From Salegentibacter sp. Hel_I_6 (GTDB taxonomy: Bacteria > Bacteroidota > Bacteroidia > Flavobacteriales > Flavobacteriaceae), in assembly GCF_000745315.1 (NCBI RefSeq), contig NZ_JQNQ01000001.1, positions 1,364,001 to 1,428,000 of the forward strand: DNA of 64,000 bases, given 5' to 3'. Under the pieces are notes generated by a model. The model did no database searches. It worked only from the letters and a program-made list of their open reading frames with translations, and had not been told where the DNA came from. The translations under genes were made by a program, and so were the position numbers. Shown piece after piece: positions 55,452 through 64,000 of this stretch; the first letter of the stretch is position 1, and each line of letters opens with the position of its first letter.

Positions 55452-58304
55452 ATGCAAGCTTCCTTTAAAGTATTTTCTAAATCATGCTTATTTCTGTTCT
55501 TAATTTTTGGAAACCTGAGTTTGATTTTCGCACAGGAATCTTATATAAGCACTACTAAAGTTAGCAACGGATTTTCACTAAGTAGTGGCGATAGAATTTC
55601 GACTTTATATTTAGATGAAAAGGATCACGAAGGGGTTCATCTAGTAGCAGAAGACCTTAAGCAAGACTTAAAAAAAGTAACCGGAAAATCTACTGAAATT
55701 TCTTCAGAAGAAATTAATGGGGTGTACCCTGTTATTATTGGGACCCTTGGAAAAAGTAAATTAATTGATGAGCTGGTTTCCAGTAATAAATTCGATGCCT
55801 CAAAGATTGAAGGAAAATGGGAAAATTTTGTAATTGAAGTTATTGAAAATCCATTTCCAGATGTAGATAAAGCTTTAATAATTGCCGGAAGTGATAAACG
55901 CGGAACCATTTTCGGAATATACGATTTAGCTGAAGGAATAGGGGTTTCTCCCTGGCATTGGTGGGCCGATGTTCCAGTGAAAAAATCAGAAGAAATTTAT
56001 GTAAAGCCGGGAAGTTATTCCGCAGGCACTCCAAAAGTAAAATACCGTGGAATTTTTATCAACGATGAAGAACCCGGTTTGGGAAATTGGGCACGGGAGA
56101 AGTTTGGAGGAATCAACAGCAAAATGTATGAACATATGTTTAAACTCATCCTCCGCCTGAAAGGAAATTTTTTATGGCCTGCAATGTGGGGGAAAGCCTT
56201 TTATGATGACGATCCACGAAATCCCGAACTGGCTAATACCTATGGAGTGGTAATTAGCACCTCCCATCATGAACCTTTAATGCGCGCTCACGTTGAATGG
56301 GACCGGTATGGCGAGGGCGACTGGAATTACGAAACCAACCCTGAACAACTTCAGAAATTTTGGAGAGAAGGGATGGAGAGAACCGGCGAAAATGAAAGTA
56401 TCGTGACCATAGGAATGCGTGGCGATGGTGACGAAGCGATGACTGAAGGTACTGCTATCGGTTTACTGGAAGGCATTGTTGAAGACCAGCGCGAAATAAT
56501 TGCTGAGGTTACTGGAAAACCAGCCGAAGAAACCCCGCAGGTTTGGGCACTTTATAAAGAAGTGCAGGATTATTACGACCAGGGAATGCGAGTTCCCGAT
56601 GATGTAACTTTATTATTGGCCGACGATAATTGGGGAAACATCAGGAAATTACCAGACCCGAAAGAAGAAGCGCGCGAAGGTGGTTATGGCATTTACTATC
56701 ACTTTGATTATGTAGGTGGCCCAAGAAACTATAAATGGCTAAATACCACTCAAATTGAACGGGTTTGGGAGCAAATGAATCTGGCTTATCAATACGACGC
56801 CACAGAATTATGGGTGGTAAACGTAGGCGATTTAAAACCTATGGAATTTCCAATTAGTTTCTTTTTAGATTTTGCCTGGGATCCGGAAGCTATAGATGCT
56901 AATGATCTTAAAGATTATTCGAAAGATTGGGCTAAAAAACAATTTGGGGATGAATATGCTTCGCAAATCGGTGAAATCTTAGATACCTATACTAAGTATA
57001 ATAGTCGCAGAAAACCTGAAATGCTAAGTCCGGAGACTTATAGTTTAGTCAATTATAACGAAGCGGAAAATGTGGTAAAAGACTATAATGCGTTAGTTGA
57101 AAAAGCGGAAGAAATAAACAACAGACTTCCTTCGGAATATAAAGACGCCTATTTTCAATTGGTTTTATTTCCGGTAAAAGCATCTGCCAATCTAAATGAA
57201 TTGTATGTAGCCACCGCCAAAAACCGGTTATATGCAGAACAGGGACGCGCCACGGCAAATTCTTATGCCGAAAAAGCAAAAGAATTATATCAAAAGGATT
57301 CCGAATTAACTGAAGCATATCACAACATCTCCGATGGAAAATGGAACCATATGATGTCGCAAACCCATATTGGTTACACTTACTGGCAACAACCGGAAGA
57401 ACAGGTGATGCCAGAAGTTAAAACTATTGACGTTCCTGAAAAACCAGAAATGGGTGTTGCAATTGAAGGCTCCAAACAAGCCTGGCCAGCCTCAAATGAA
57501 ATGGCAAAACTGCCAGAATTTACTTCGGTAGCCGATGAAAAATTTTATGTTGAAATTTTCAATAAAGGGAAAAAAGAATTTGATTTTAAAATCAAGAATA
57601 AAGATAATTGGATTAAGGTTTCGGAAGAATCTGGTTCAGTTTCAGATCAAAAAAGGCTTTCTGTAAGTATTGACTGGAACAAAGCTCCAAAAGGAAAATC
57701 TACTGGGACCTTCAGCATTCAACAAAAACGAAATTCAGTAGACATTGAAGTGCCTATCCATAATATCAATGCTGAAAATGTAAAAGGTTTCGTAGAAAGC
57801 AATAATTATATTGCTATAGAAGCTTCTAATTTCACAGGAAAAGGGAACGATGAACAAGGCTGGACCTTAGTGCCGAATTTAGGAAAAACAGGCGCAACCA
57901 TGACTGCTTTTGCCGAAACTCCCACCCACGAGAAATTATCTAAAAACAATCCTTACCTGAAATATGATTTCCATAATTTCAGCACCGGGGAAATGAAAAT
58001 AGAATTTCTGCTCTCTCCTACCCTGGATTTTCAAAATCAAGGTGGTTTGAGATTTGCTTATTCCATTGATAATACTGAACCAAAAATCATCAATATGCAC
58101 AAAGACACCGATGACGATTGGGGTACTTCAGTTGGAAATAATACCACACGGGTAATTTCAGATTTAAACCTTGAAAATAGCGGAAATCATAGCCTAAAAA
58201 TTTGGGCGATAGATTCCGGAGTGGCCATTCAGAAAATAATCATTAGAAAAGGTGAAATTGGAGATTCTTATTTAGGTCCACCGGAAAGTAGAAAAATAGA
58301 GTAG
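55452..58304 (+). CDS. GH115 xylan alpha-1,2-glucuronidase
   Basis: 950 aa with signal peptide (ending SLIFAQ). An N-terminal alpha/beta domain (about 60-160, AGSDKRGTIFGIYDLAEGIG) is followed by WHWWADVPV and the GH115 barrel: YRGIFINDEEPGLGNWAREK, LILRLKGNFLWPAMWGKAF, STSHHEPLMRAHVEWDRYG, VTIGMRGDGDEAMTEGTA and LWVVNVGDLKPMEFPISFFL. A helical region (about 510-640) and a C-terminal beta domain (about 700-945) complete the usual architecture. Unlike GH67 it removes glucuronic acid also from internal xylose units of longer chains, so the two enzymes complement each other. It lies two bases after the GH10 gene. Confidence 0.96.
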   Translation: MQASFKVFSKSCLFLFLIFGNLSLIFAQESYISTTKVSNGFSLSSGDRISTLYLDEKDHEGVHLVAEDLKQDLKKVTGKSTEISSEEINGVYPVIIGTLGKSKLIDELVSSNKFDASKIEGKWENFVIEVIENPFPDVDKALIIAGSDKRGTIFGIYDLAEGIGVSPWHWWADVPVKKSEEIYVKPGSYSAGTPKVKYRGIFINDEEPGLGNWAREKFGGINSKMYEHMFKLILRLKGNFLWPAMWGKAFYDDDPRNPELANTYGVVISTSHHEPLMRAHVEWDRYGEGDWNYETNPEQLQKFWREGMERTGENESIVTIGMRGDGDEAMTEGTAIGLLEGIVEDQREIIAEVTGKPAEETPQVWALYKEVQDYYDQGMRVPDDVTLLLADDNWGNIRKLPDPKEEAREGGYGIYYHFDYVGGPRNYKWLNTTQIERVWEQMNLAYQYDATELWVVNVGDLKPMEFPISFFLDFAWDPEAIDANDLKDYSKDWAKKQFGDEYASQIGEILDTYTKYNSRRKPEMLSPETYSLVNYNEAENVVKDYNALVEKAEEINNRLPSEYKDAYFQLVLFPVKASANLNELYVATAKNRLYAEQGRATANSYAEKAKELYQKDSELTEAYHNISDGKWNHMMSQTHIGYTYWQQPEEQVMPEVKTIDVPEKPEMGVAIEGSKQAWPASNEMAKLPEFTSVADEKFYVEIFNKGKKEFDFKIKNKDNWIKVSEESGSVSDQKRLSVSIDWNKAPKGKSTGTFSIQQKRNSVDIEVPIHNINAENVKGFVESNNYIAIEASNFTGKGNDEQGWTLVPNLGKTGATMTAFAETPTHEKLSKNNPYLKYDFHNFSTGEMKIEFLLSPTLDFQNQGGLRFAYSIDNTEPKIINMHKDTDDDWGTSVGNNTTRVISDLNLENSGNHSLKIWAIDSGVAIQKIIIRKGEIGDSYLGPPESRKIE

Positions 58305-58315
58305 AATCAAAACCC

Positions 58316-59665
58316 ATGAAAGCAATTTTTAAGTTTGCAGCTTGCAGTCTATTCATTTCCTTTTCACACCTTAATGCGCAAGAGACTGAACAAATAGACC
58401 ATAAAGATTTAAATTATAAACCCCGCGTAATTAATACTACCGATCTCGGTGCCGATCCTGATGACAAACAATCTATGGTCCGCCAATTGGTAAGCGCCAA
58501 TGAATTTGACATTGAAGGATTAATCGTCTCAACCGGATGTTGGAAAAAGTCGCAAAGCAATACAGATTTGCTGGATGACCTTGTAGATGCCTATGCACAG
58601 GCTTATCCTAACCTAAAAGTACACGCTGAAGGTTATCCCACACCTGAATATTTAAAATCTATATCTGTTATGGGGCAGGATGAATATGGAATGGGAGATG
58701 TAGGAAATGGAAAAGATAGTCCTGGTTCAGACTTGATCATTAATTCTGTAGATAAAGATGATCCCCGACCGGTTTGGGTAATGGGGTGGGGAGGTATGAA
58801 TACCGCAGCTCAGGCTATTTGGAAAGTTAAGGAAACCCGAACCAAAGCTGAATTTGAAAAATTTTTAAGCAAATTGCGTCTAATAGACATTCTTGGTCAG
58901 GGCGATTCGGGAGCCTGGATTGCAAAAAATTTTCCAGAAGTATTTTACATACGCGCAACTGGGGTTTATGGATGGGCTCCTTCTGATGACTATTTAGATA
59001 AAAACATCCAAAACCACGGACCTCTGGGTGCGGCTTATCCAGATAGGAAATATGCTACCGAAGGAGATACACCTGCATTTATGCACGTATATCCCAATGG
59101 CCTAAATGACCCAGAGCAAATTGATCAAGGAGGCTGGGGTGGCCGTTTTAGTTTTACAAAAAAAGAGGGTATTCGTAGTATGTCTTGTGTGGAAAAAGAA
59201 AATGAAACAAAATATGATCCCTACTATATGTACGGAAACACTTCAGAAGGCTCTGAAGCTATAAAGCGATGGAGTGAAGCTTATAATAATGATTTTGCCG
59301 CAAGAATGGACTGGAGTATTACCGAAGAATATTCAGATGCGAACCACCATCCTATCGCCATTTTAAATGGTGATAAAACAAAAGAGATTTTGGAATTTGA
59401 AGCTACTCCAAGTTCTTCTTTGAAATTTAGCGCTGAAGGATCGAGCGATCCAGATGGAGATAGTTTAGCCTACTCCTGGACCTTTTATGATGAACCCAGT
59501 TCTTATGATGAAGCTATTACTATTCAGAATAATTATACATCTTCCGCTAATGTAACAATCCCAGAAGATGCAGCAGGTAAAAACATTCATATTATTCTGG
59601 AAATTAAAGATGATGGAGAACCTGGCCTATATGCTTACCGACGTGCGATTATAAATGTAAGGTAG
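58316..59665 (+). CDS. DUF1593 nucleoside-hydrolase-like protein (Sde182 type)
   Basis: 449 aa with a signal peptide (MKAIFKFAACSLFISFSHLN, AQ). Residues about 35-320 form a nucleoside-hydrolase-like DUF1593 domain: INTTDLGADPDDKQSMVRQL carries the DxDDxxs-type metal loop, with IEGLIVSTGCWK and VWVMGWGGMNTAAQAIW. Residues about 350-449 are an Ig/PKD-like domain (FSAEGSSDPDGDSLAYSWTF), as in the cellulose-binding Sde182 family. The reaction is unknown. It is common in plant-glycan loci and here follows GH115 by 11 bases in the same operon. Confidence 0.88.
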   Translation: MKAIFKFAACSLFISFSHLNAQETEQIDHKDLNYKPRVINTTDLGADPDDKQSMVRQLVSANEFDIEGLIVSTGCWKKSQSNTDLLDDLVDAYAQAYPNLKVHAEGYPTPEYLKSISVMGQDEYGMGDVGNGKDSPGSDLIINSVDKDDPRPVWVMGWGGMNTAAQAIWKVKETRTKAEFEKFLSKLRLIDILGQGDSGAWIAKNFPEVFYIRATGVYGWAPSDDYLDKNIQNHGPLGAAYPDRKYATEGDTPAFMHVYPNGLNDPEQIDQGGWGGRFSFTKKEGIRSMSCVEKENETKYDPYYMYGNTSEGSEAIKRWSEAYNNDFAARMDWSITEEYSDANHHPIAILNGDKTKEILEFEATPSSSLKFSAEGSSDPDGDSLAYSWTFYDEPSSYDEAITIQNNYTSSANVTIPEDAAGKNIHIILEIKDDGEPGLYAYRRAIINVR

Positions 59666-59816
59666 TTTTAAGGCAACTATATTATCAAGAAAATCTTTCA
59701 AAACGTTTCTAGGAATCTATGAAAGTTTCATTTCGGAATCAAAATCTCAATTTTAAATGTGAAATAAACACTAAAAGTACTAAATTGTTTAAGATAAACC
59801 TCATAAGGAAAACACA

Positions 59817-61151
59817 ATGAGTAATATACCAAGAAGAAAATTTTTACAACAAACAACTTTAGCTGCCGCGGGCTTAAGTTTATCAGGATCACTATTGGCC
59901 AACCCAATGTCTATTTTTTCAGCAAATGACAGGGTGAATTTTGGGGTAATTGGTTGTAAAGGTATGGGATGGGCAAATATGCAGGCGCATTTAAAATTAC
60001 CGAATGTAAATTGCATAGCTCTGGCTGATATTGATCAGCGTGTTTTAGATGAAAGATCGGCCCAGGTAAAAGAAATAAGCGGCAAAGCACCAAAACAGTA
60101 TAAGGACTATCGCAAAATGTTGGAAAACAAAGATATTGACGCGGTAATTATAGGCACGCCAGACCATTGGCATTGCTTAAATATGGTAGATGCCCTGCAG
60201 GCCGATAAACACGTTTATGTAGAAAAACCTCTTGCTAACAGTATTGAAGAATGCAATGTAATGCTTGATGCCGGAAAAAAATACGATAAAATGGTTCAGG
60301 TTGGTCAATGGCAACGTAGTGGTAAACACTACGATGATGCTATAAATTACGTGCAATCTGGCGAACTTGGGCAAATTCGATTAGTTAAATGCTGGGCTTA
60401 CCAGGGTTGGATGAATCCGGTTCCGGTTAAACCAAACAGCACTCCTCCAGAGGGAGTAGATTACAAAATGTGGTTGGGTCCTGCACCTGAAAGACCGTTC
60501 AATGAAAATCGGTTCCATTTTAATTTTCGTTGGTTTTGGGATTATGCAGGCGGCTTAATGACAGATTGGGGTGTGCATGAAATTGACATCGCACTTTATG
60601 CTATGGGCGCAAAAGCACCAAAATCTATTTTAGCTTCAGGTGGTAAATTTGCTTATCCTAATGATGCTTCTGAAACTCCTGACACCCTACAAACCGTATA
60701 TGAATTTGAAGATTTCAACCTATTGTGGGAACATGCCACCGGTATAGATGGCGGAAATTACGGAAGACCAGAAGGCATCGCGTTTATTGGAAATAACGGC
60801 ACTCTAGTTGTAAATCGCAATGGCTGGGAAGTTATTCCTGAAGGAGAAAATAAAAATGATAAATGGGTGACTAAAACCAAAAGAATAGATTTGGTTTCAC
60901 CTGAAGGCAATGCGTTGGAAAACCATGCAAAGAATTTTGTTTCAGCGATTCGGGCAAACGATAGTTCTAAGCTTAATTGTGGAGTAGAAACCGGAAGTAT
61001 CGCCGCAATTACCGCACATATGGGAAATATTGCCTATAAAACCGGGAAAAAATTGTACTGGAATGCTGAATCTGGATCATTTGAGGATGCCGAAGCAGAT
61101 GCCCTGGTGAAAGCTAATTATCATAACGGCTGGAAACTACCAAAGGTTTAA
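59817..61151 (+). CDS. Tat-exported Gfo/Idh/MocA-family oxidoreductase
   Basis: 444 aa. The N-terminus is a twin-arginine signal (NIPRRKFLQQTTLAAAGLSL), so the folded, cofactor-loaded enzyme is exported. The Rossmann domain follows (FGVIGCKGMGWANM, ALADIDQRVLD, IIGTPDHWHCLNMVDAL), then the family motif VEKPLA and a C-terminal alpha/beta domain (WFWDYAGGLMTDWGVHEIDI). Some exported members of this superfamily act as glycosidases or on sugar derivatives with tightly bound NAD. The substrate here is unknown. A gap of 150 bases separates it from the DUF1593 gene, so it may have its own promoter. Confidence 0.92.
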   Translation: MSNIPRRKFLQQTTLAAAGLSLSGSLLANPMSIFSANDRVNFGVIGCKGMGWANMQAHLKLPNVNCIALADIDQRVLDERSAQVKEISGKAPKQYKDYRKMLENKDIDAVIIGTPDHWHCLNMVDALQADKHVYVEKPLANSIEECNVMLDAGKKYDKMVQVGQWQRSGKHYDDAINYVQSGELGQIRLVKCWAYQGWMNPVPVKPNSTPPEGVDYKMWLGPAPERPFNENRFHFNFRWFWDYAGGLMTDWGVHEIDIALYAMGAKAPKSILASGGKFAYPNDASETPDTLQTVYEFEDFNLLWEHATGIDGGNYGRPEGIAFIGNNGTLVVNRNGWEVIPEGENKNDKWVTKTKRIDLVSPEGNALENHAKNFVSAIRANDSSKLNCGVETGSIAAITAHMGNIAYKTGKKLYWNAESGSFEDAEADALVKANYHNGWKLPKV

Positions 61152-61170
61152 AAAATCCACGTCTAAAAAT

Positions 61171-62070
61171 TTACCAGCGAACGCCTTTTACATTCATCTC
61201 CAGGCTGTATAGGGCCTGTTGAGCAGTGATAAAAAGTGTTTGTTGGTTTTTACCACCAAAGGTCACATTCGCCGTCCAATCTCTATCTATTGGAATATGC
61301 TGAATTTTTTTTCCAGATTTATCGAAAACCGTCACGCCATTTCCGGAAAGGTAAACGTTTCCCCTATTATCTATAGTCATCCCGTCTGAACCTAATTCAG
61401 TAAAAAGTTTTTTACCTGAAAGACTTCCATCGGAATTAATTGTATAGGAATAGGTTTTATTAGCTCCAATATCGGCGATGTACAAGGTTTTCCCATCAGG
61501 AGTTCCAATAATTCCGTTAGGTTGTTCCATATCCTCTACCACAATATTTATTTCGCCCTCTGAATTTACATAATAAACACGTTCTTCTTCAATTTCCTTC
61601 TCGGTACGTTCCCAATAATCACGTTGATAGTAAGGATCTGTAAAGTAAAATCCGCCACCCGGAGCAATCCATAAATCATTTGGCCCATTTAAACGATTGC
61701 CTTCAAAAGATTCAATTAAAACCTCAACTTGTTTTTTAGGATTAATTTTCCATATTTCAGAATTTTCATCGGCGGCAGCTAGAAGGTTTCCCGCATCATC
61801 AAAATAAAGTCCGTTTGCCCGGCCCGAATTTTCCATAAAAACCGAAATAGCACCTTCTTCTGCAGACCATTTATAGATTCTATTATTCGGCTGATCGGTA
61901 AAATATACATTCCCCTCAGCATCTGAAGCAGGACCTTCGGTAAACTCAAACTCGTTTGAAATAAGCTGCAGTTTCTGCCCTTCTTTTATTAATTCTATTT
62001 GAGAGCTACAGGAAGTAACCACAAAAATCAGGATAAAAAACGATAAAAACCTTAATTTAACAGTATTCAT
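61171..62070 (-). CDS. SMP-30/gluconolactonase-like lipoprotein
   Basis: 299 aa, lipoprotein signal MNTVKLRFLSFFILIFVVTS-C (Cys21). A six-bladed propeller of the SMP-30/LRE family has TEGPASDAEGNVYFTDQPNN, SGRANGLYFDDAGNLLAAAD, NGPNDLWIAPGGGFYFTDPY (metal-binding Asn/Asp), QPNGIIGTPDGKTLYIADIG and LGSDGMTIDNRGNVYLSGNG. A lactonase acting on aldonolactones (xylono- or gluconolactone) is likely. A terminator hairpin ends about 2 bases before its ATG, so its own promoter or read-through is required. It converges with the Gfo/Idh gene (19-base gap). Confidence 0.9.
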   Translation of the reverse strand: MNTVKLRFLSFFILIFVVTSCSSQIELIKEGQKLQLISNEFEFTEGPASDAEGNVYFTDQPNNRIYKWSAEEGAISVFMENSGRANGLYFDDAGNLLAAADENSEIWKINPKKQVEVLIESFEGNRLNGPNDLWIAPGGGFYFTDPYYQRDYWERTEKEIEEERVYYVNSEGEINIVVEDMEQPNGIIGTPDGKTLYIADIGANKTYSYTINSDGSLSGKKLFTELGSDGMTIDNRGNVYLSGNGVTVFDKSGKKIQHIPIDRDWTANVTFGGKNQQTLFITAQQALYSLEMNVKGVRW

Positions 62071-62071
62071 A

Positions 62072-62107
62072 AAAAAGCCTTTCCCTAAAGATAGGGAAAG
62101 GCTTTTA
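62072..62107 (-). terminator. Terminator of the aldo/keto reductase gene, abutting the lactonase start
   Basis: Perfect stem AAAAGCCTTTCCCT / AGGGAAAGGCTTTT. On the minus strand the T run ends immediately before the ATG at 62070. Confidence 0.88.
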
Positions 62108-62166
62108 AAAGTAAATTAAACTACTGACTTATAAATTTTCTCATCTCTTCCTGCCAGGCTTTTTAC

Positions 62167-62224
62167 ACCTCGCAGGTATATAATTACAAGAAAACCTACA
62201 AGGTCAAAAAAAGACCTTACAGGA
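62167..62224. repeat. Cluster of three ACCTnnnAGGT-like palindromes
   Basis: ACCTCGCAGGT (62167), ACCTACAAGGT (62194) and ACCTTACAGGA (62214). The last two also pair as AAGGTC/GACCTT around an A run. They resemble small intergenic palindromic repeats of flavobacteria; family assignment is from memory and not proven here. Confidence 0.45.
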
Positions 62225-62231
62225 ATAAAAA

Positions 62232-63218
62232 TTACCATCTGTGGTGAATATCCTGTTTTAGGTATTCATTATAGATCTTATTCATTTCTTTAATTTTTTC
62301 GTTGCTTAGCTCGGGCCTATCATAGATAGATAAATTAGAAAGCAGTTGCTCTTCTTTTGAAGCTCCAGGGATCGTACAACTAACCTCAGGAAATTTAAGA
62401 ATCCACTGCAGCGCAATTGGAGCAAGGTTTTGAACTTCAGGAAACAATTTTTTAAGTTTTTCTACCGCATTTAAACCACGATCGAAATCTATTCCAGAAA
62501 AAGTTTCGCCTTTATCGAAAGCTTCTCCATTTCGATTAAAATTCCGGTGATCCTCTTTATCAAAACTGTCGCTTTTATCGAATTTTCCAGTTAATAAACC
62601 ACTAGCAAGTGGAACGCGGGCAATAATCCCGATATTTTTCTTTTTAGCCTGTTCAAAGAAAAGTTCTGAAGGGCGCTGCCTGAATAAATTAAATATAATT
62701 TGAACGGTTTCTACATTATCGTATTCAACGGCTTTTAAAGCCTCTTCCACTTTTTCAACACTAACACCAAAATGTAATATTTTTCCCTGATCTTTTAGTT
62801 TTTGAAAAGTTTCAAAGATCTCGGGACGATAATAAACTTCGGTAGGTGGGCAATGTAATTGTATTAGATCCAGGGCTTCAAAACCTGTTCTTTTAAGGCT
62901 TTCTTCTACATAAGCGGTAAGTGCTTCAGGCGTATAATTCTCTGCCGTATGCGGGTTGATTTGTCTTCCGCATTTGGTAGCGACAAAAACACGTTCAGAC
63001 CTTGAACGCACCACACGGCCTACAGCGGCTTCGCTTAAACCGGCTTCGTAAACATCGGCCGTATCAATAAAATTAATTCCTTTATCTATGGCGGTATTAA
63101 TGGTTTTTTCAGCAGTTTTATCACTAAAATCTGATCCCCACTTTCCACCTATTTGCCAGGTTCCGAGGGAAATCTCTGAAATTTCAAAACCTGTTTTTCC
63201 TAATTTTCTGTAATTCAT
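62232..63218 (-). CDS. Aldo/keto reductase
   Basis: 328 aa, an NADPH-dependent (alpha/beta)8 reductase. MNYRKLGKTGFEISEISLGT starts the protein. INFIDTADVYEAGLSEAAVG holds the catalytic Asp and Tyr, VFVATKCGRQ the Lys, and LDLIQLHCPP the His of the tetrad. QWILKFPEVSCTIPGASKEE is the cofactor-binding end. Substrates in this subfamily are sugars or small aldehydes. Position next to a lactonase suggests oxidation or reduction of pentose or uronate derivatives, which is only an inference. A terminator follows at 62072-62107. Confidence 0.92.
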   Translation of the reverse strand: MNYRKLGKTGFEISEISLGTWQIGGKWGSDFSDKTAEKTINTAIDKGINFIDTADVYEAGLSEAAVGRVVRSRSERVFVATKCGRQINPHTAENYTPEALTAYVEESLKRTGFEALDLIQLHCPPTEVYYRPEIFETFQKLKDQGKILHFGVSVEKVEEALKAVEYDNVETVQIIFNLFRQRPSELFFEQAKKKNIGIIARVPLASGLLTGKFDKSDSFDKEDHRNFNRNGEAFDKGETFSGIDFDRGLNAVEKLKKLFPEVQNLAPIALQWILKFPEVSCTIPGASKEEQLLSNLSIYDRPELSNEKIKEMNKIYNEYLKQDIHHRW

Positions 63219-63332
63219 CTAATTTTTTTCTTTCTTTCCTTCTAAAGATAGCACCCGAAAGTAAAATTCCGGGCGTTATCTAATTTGTAAACTTAATAGC
63301 ATTATTGATTATGCCAATATCCTATGGCTAAA

Positions 63333-64000
63333 TTATTCCTGAGTTTCTGCTTTCAAAAATTTATTAACCTTCAACCAGTGAATAAAAGCATCAAACCAGC
63401 GGTTACTGGTACGGTCTGGATTTCCAAGTCCGAAACCATGGCCTCCGTTTTGATAAAGGTGAAACTCCACCGGTTTCCCGGCCTTATGCCATGACTCGAT
63501 TAAACCAAACTCACCGTGGAAGAGAAAATCATCGGCAGCAATAACATTGAACATAGGAGGAGCATCTTCTGGAACCTCTACTTCATTTAAACCTCCATAA
63601 ATTGGAGCTATAAATGCCAGATCCATGGTTTTGGAATTAAGTGTTGAATGCATGGTAAGACCGGCACCGGCCGAGAAGCCCATCATCCCTATATTATTTG
63701 TATCTACTCCCCATTCTTCAGCACGTTCAACAATCATCGCGTAAGCGGCTTCGGCATCCTCAAGCTGGTTAGAAAGGTTAGAACGCGGTCTTTCCGGGCG
63801 TGTTTCTGGCTCGTCATCTGAGGATTCAGACGGAGGAGTGACAGGTCTTTCCATGGACGCCCTAAAATCATCCAGCGATTCAGGAGTTGGGTGTAAACGA
63901 TATTTTAGCACAAAAGCGGTGATTCCCTGTTCTGCAAGCGCTTCGGCAACTTCCCAGCCTTCATTACCCAAAGAAAGCCACCTAAAGCCCCCACCGGGTG
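63333..64000 (-). CDS. Alpha/beta-hydrolase esterase (acetylxylan/feruloyl-esterase type), truncated by window edge
   Basis: At least 222 codons, open to the last base of the window, so the 5' end lies outside. The visible N-terminal part PGGGFRWLSLGNEGWEVAEA is the oxyanion-hole region of the Aes/BD-FAE esterase family. A start at the TTG at 63971 would cut this motif and is unlikely. The nucleophile elbow is GMMGFSAGAGLTM and the catalytic His is in NGGHGFGLGNP. An unusual Pro/Glu/Arg/Ser-rich insertion (ERPVTPPSESSDDEPETRPE) precedes the nucleophile. In this locus, removal of acetyl groups from xylan is the natural role, but feruloyl or other esters cannot be excluded. Confidence 0.88.
   Translation of the reverse strand, partial: PGGGFRWLSLGNEGWEVAEALAEQGITAFVLKYRLHPTPESLDDFRASMERPVTPPSESSDDEPETRPERPRSNLSNQLEDAEAAYAMIVERAEEWGVDTNNIGMMGFSAGAGLTMHSTLNSKTMDLAFIAPIYGGLNEVEVPEDAPPMFNVIAADDFLFHGEFGLIESWHKAGKPVEFHLYQNGGHGFGLGNPDRTSNRWFDAFIHWLKVNKFLKAETQE

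Noticed and set aside
55452..58304. Type IX secretion C-terminal sorting domain on the xylan enzymes
   Set aside because: None of the enzymes ends in the typical T9SS type-A domain; lipoprotein or Sec signals are sufficient.
63245..63282. Imperfect hairpin between the aldo/keto reductase and the esterase
   Set aside because: No T run follows on the minus strand and the stem has mismatches; not called a terminator.
1..64000. CRISPR array, prophage, transposase or integrase
   Set aside because: I saw no regularly spaced repeats, phage genes, insertion sequence or att-like duplication around any block.

Overview
This 64 kb window looks like the chromosome of a flavobacterium (Bacteroidota, probably Flavobacteriaceae). 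The evidence is its AT-rich composition, two SusC/SusD pairs, the coaX-to-CNNM cell-envelope gene order, promoters of the form TTG-N18-20-TAnnTTTG rather than sigma-70 type, weak Shine-Dalgarno signals, and a short histone H1-like protein. The genus cannot be fixed from the sequence alone.

Layout. (1) 0-5.5 kb, minus strand: a tightly packed envelope operon (coaX, outer-membrane protein, TPR protein, lptC, a 65-aa membrane protein, CNNM/CBS transporter). (2) 5.5-8.4 kb: tRNA-Phe, a strong candidate for an unannotated structured small RNA on the opposite strand, a bacterial PH-domain protein, a histone H1-like protein of 58 aa, and proline dehydrogenase. (3) 8.4-19 kb: a decayed ThuA-like gene, a vanadium-haloperoxidase-type protein, a 1107-aa FG-GAP/ASPIC-UnbV lipoprotein, a SusC broken by one in-frame TAA inside the VVGYG motif, and its SusD. 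(4) 19-27.4 kb: two divergent GH9 glycosidases flanking a DUF255 (thioredoxin-fold) lipoprotein. (5) 27.4-31.7 kb: an SGNH hydrolase facing a carbamoyltransferase-DUF5989-SxtJ cassette. (6) 31.8-64 kb: a glucuronoxylan utilisation locus.

The xylan locus is nearly self-contained. It has a SusCD pair, GH10 xylanase, GH67 and GH115 alpha-glucuronidases, two GH43 enzymes, a GH3 enzyme, an alpha/beta-hydrolase esterase cut by the window edge, a TRAP transporter, and the uronate pathway uxaC - SDR reductase - uxuA - kdgK - eda leading to pyruvate and glyceraldehyde-3-phosphate. No xylose isomerase, xylulokinase or classical UxuB is present in the window, so the SDR probably supplies the fructuronate/mannonate step. 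Around it lie a DUF1593 protein, a Tat-exported Gfo/Idh/MocA protein, an SMP-30 lactonase-like lipoprotein and an aldo/keto reductase.

Regulation. A LacI-family gene sits inside the xylan locus. The palindrome CAAnCGnTTG, with the central CG typical of LacI-family operators, occurs at seven intergenic places in the window. In three of them it covers the -33 promoter element (SusC, GH3, GH9) and in two it falls on the predicted start of transcription (GH43, GH67). A related half-site lies at the first SusC promoter. This suggests one LacI regulon linking the xylan genes with the GH9 and possibly the SGNH and first SusCD regions. The main candidates for something under-described are this regulon, the small RNA at 5.7-5.9 kb, the haloperoxidase/FG-GAP/SusCD unit, and the carbamoyltransferase-DUF5989-SxtJ cassette.
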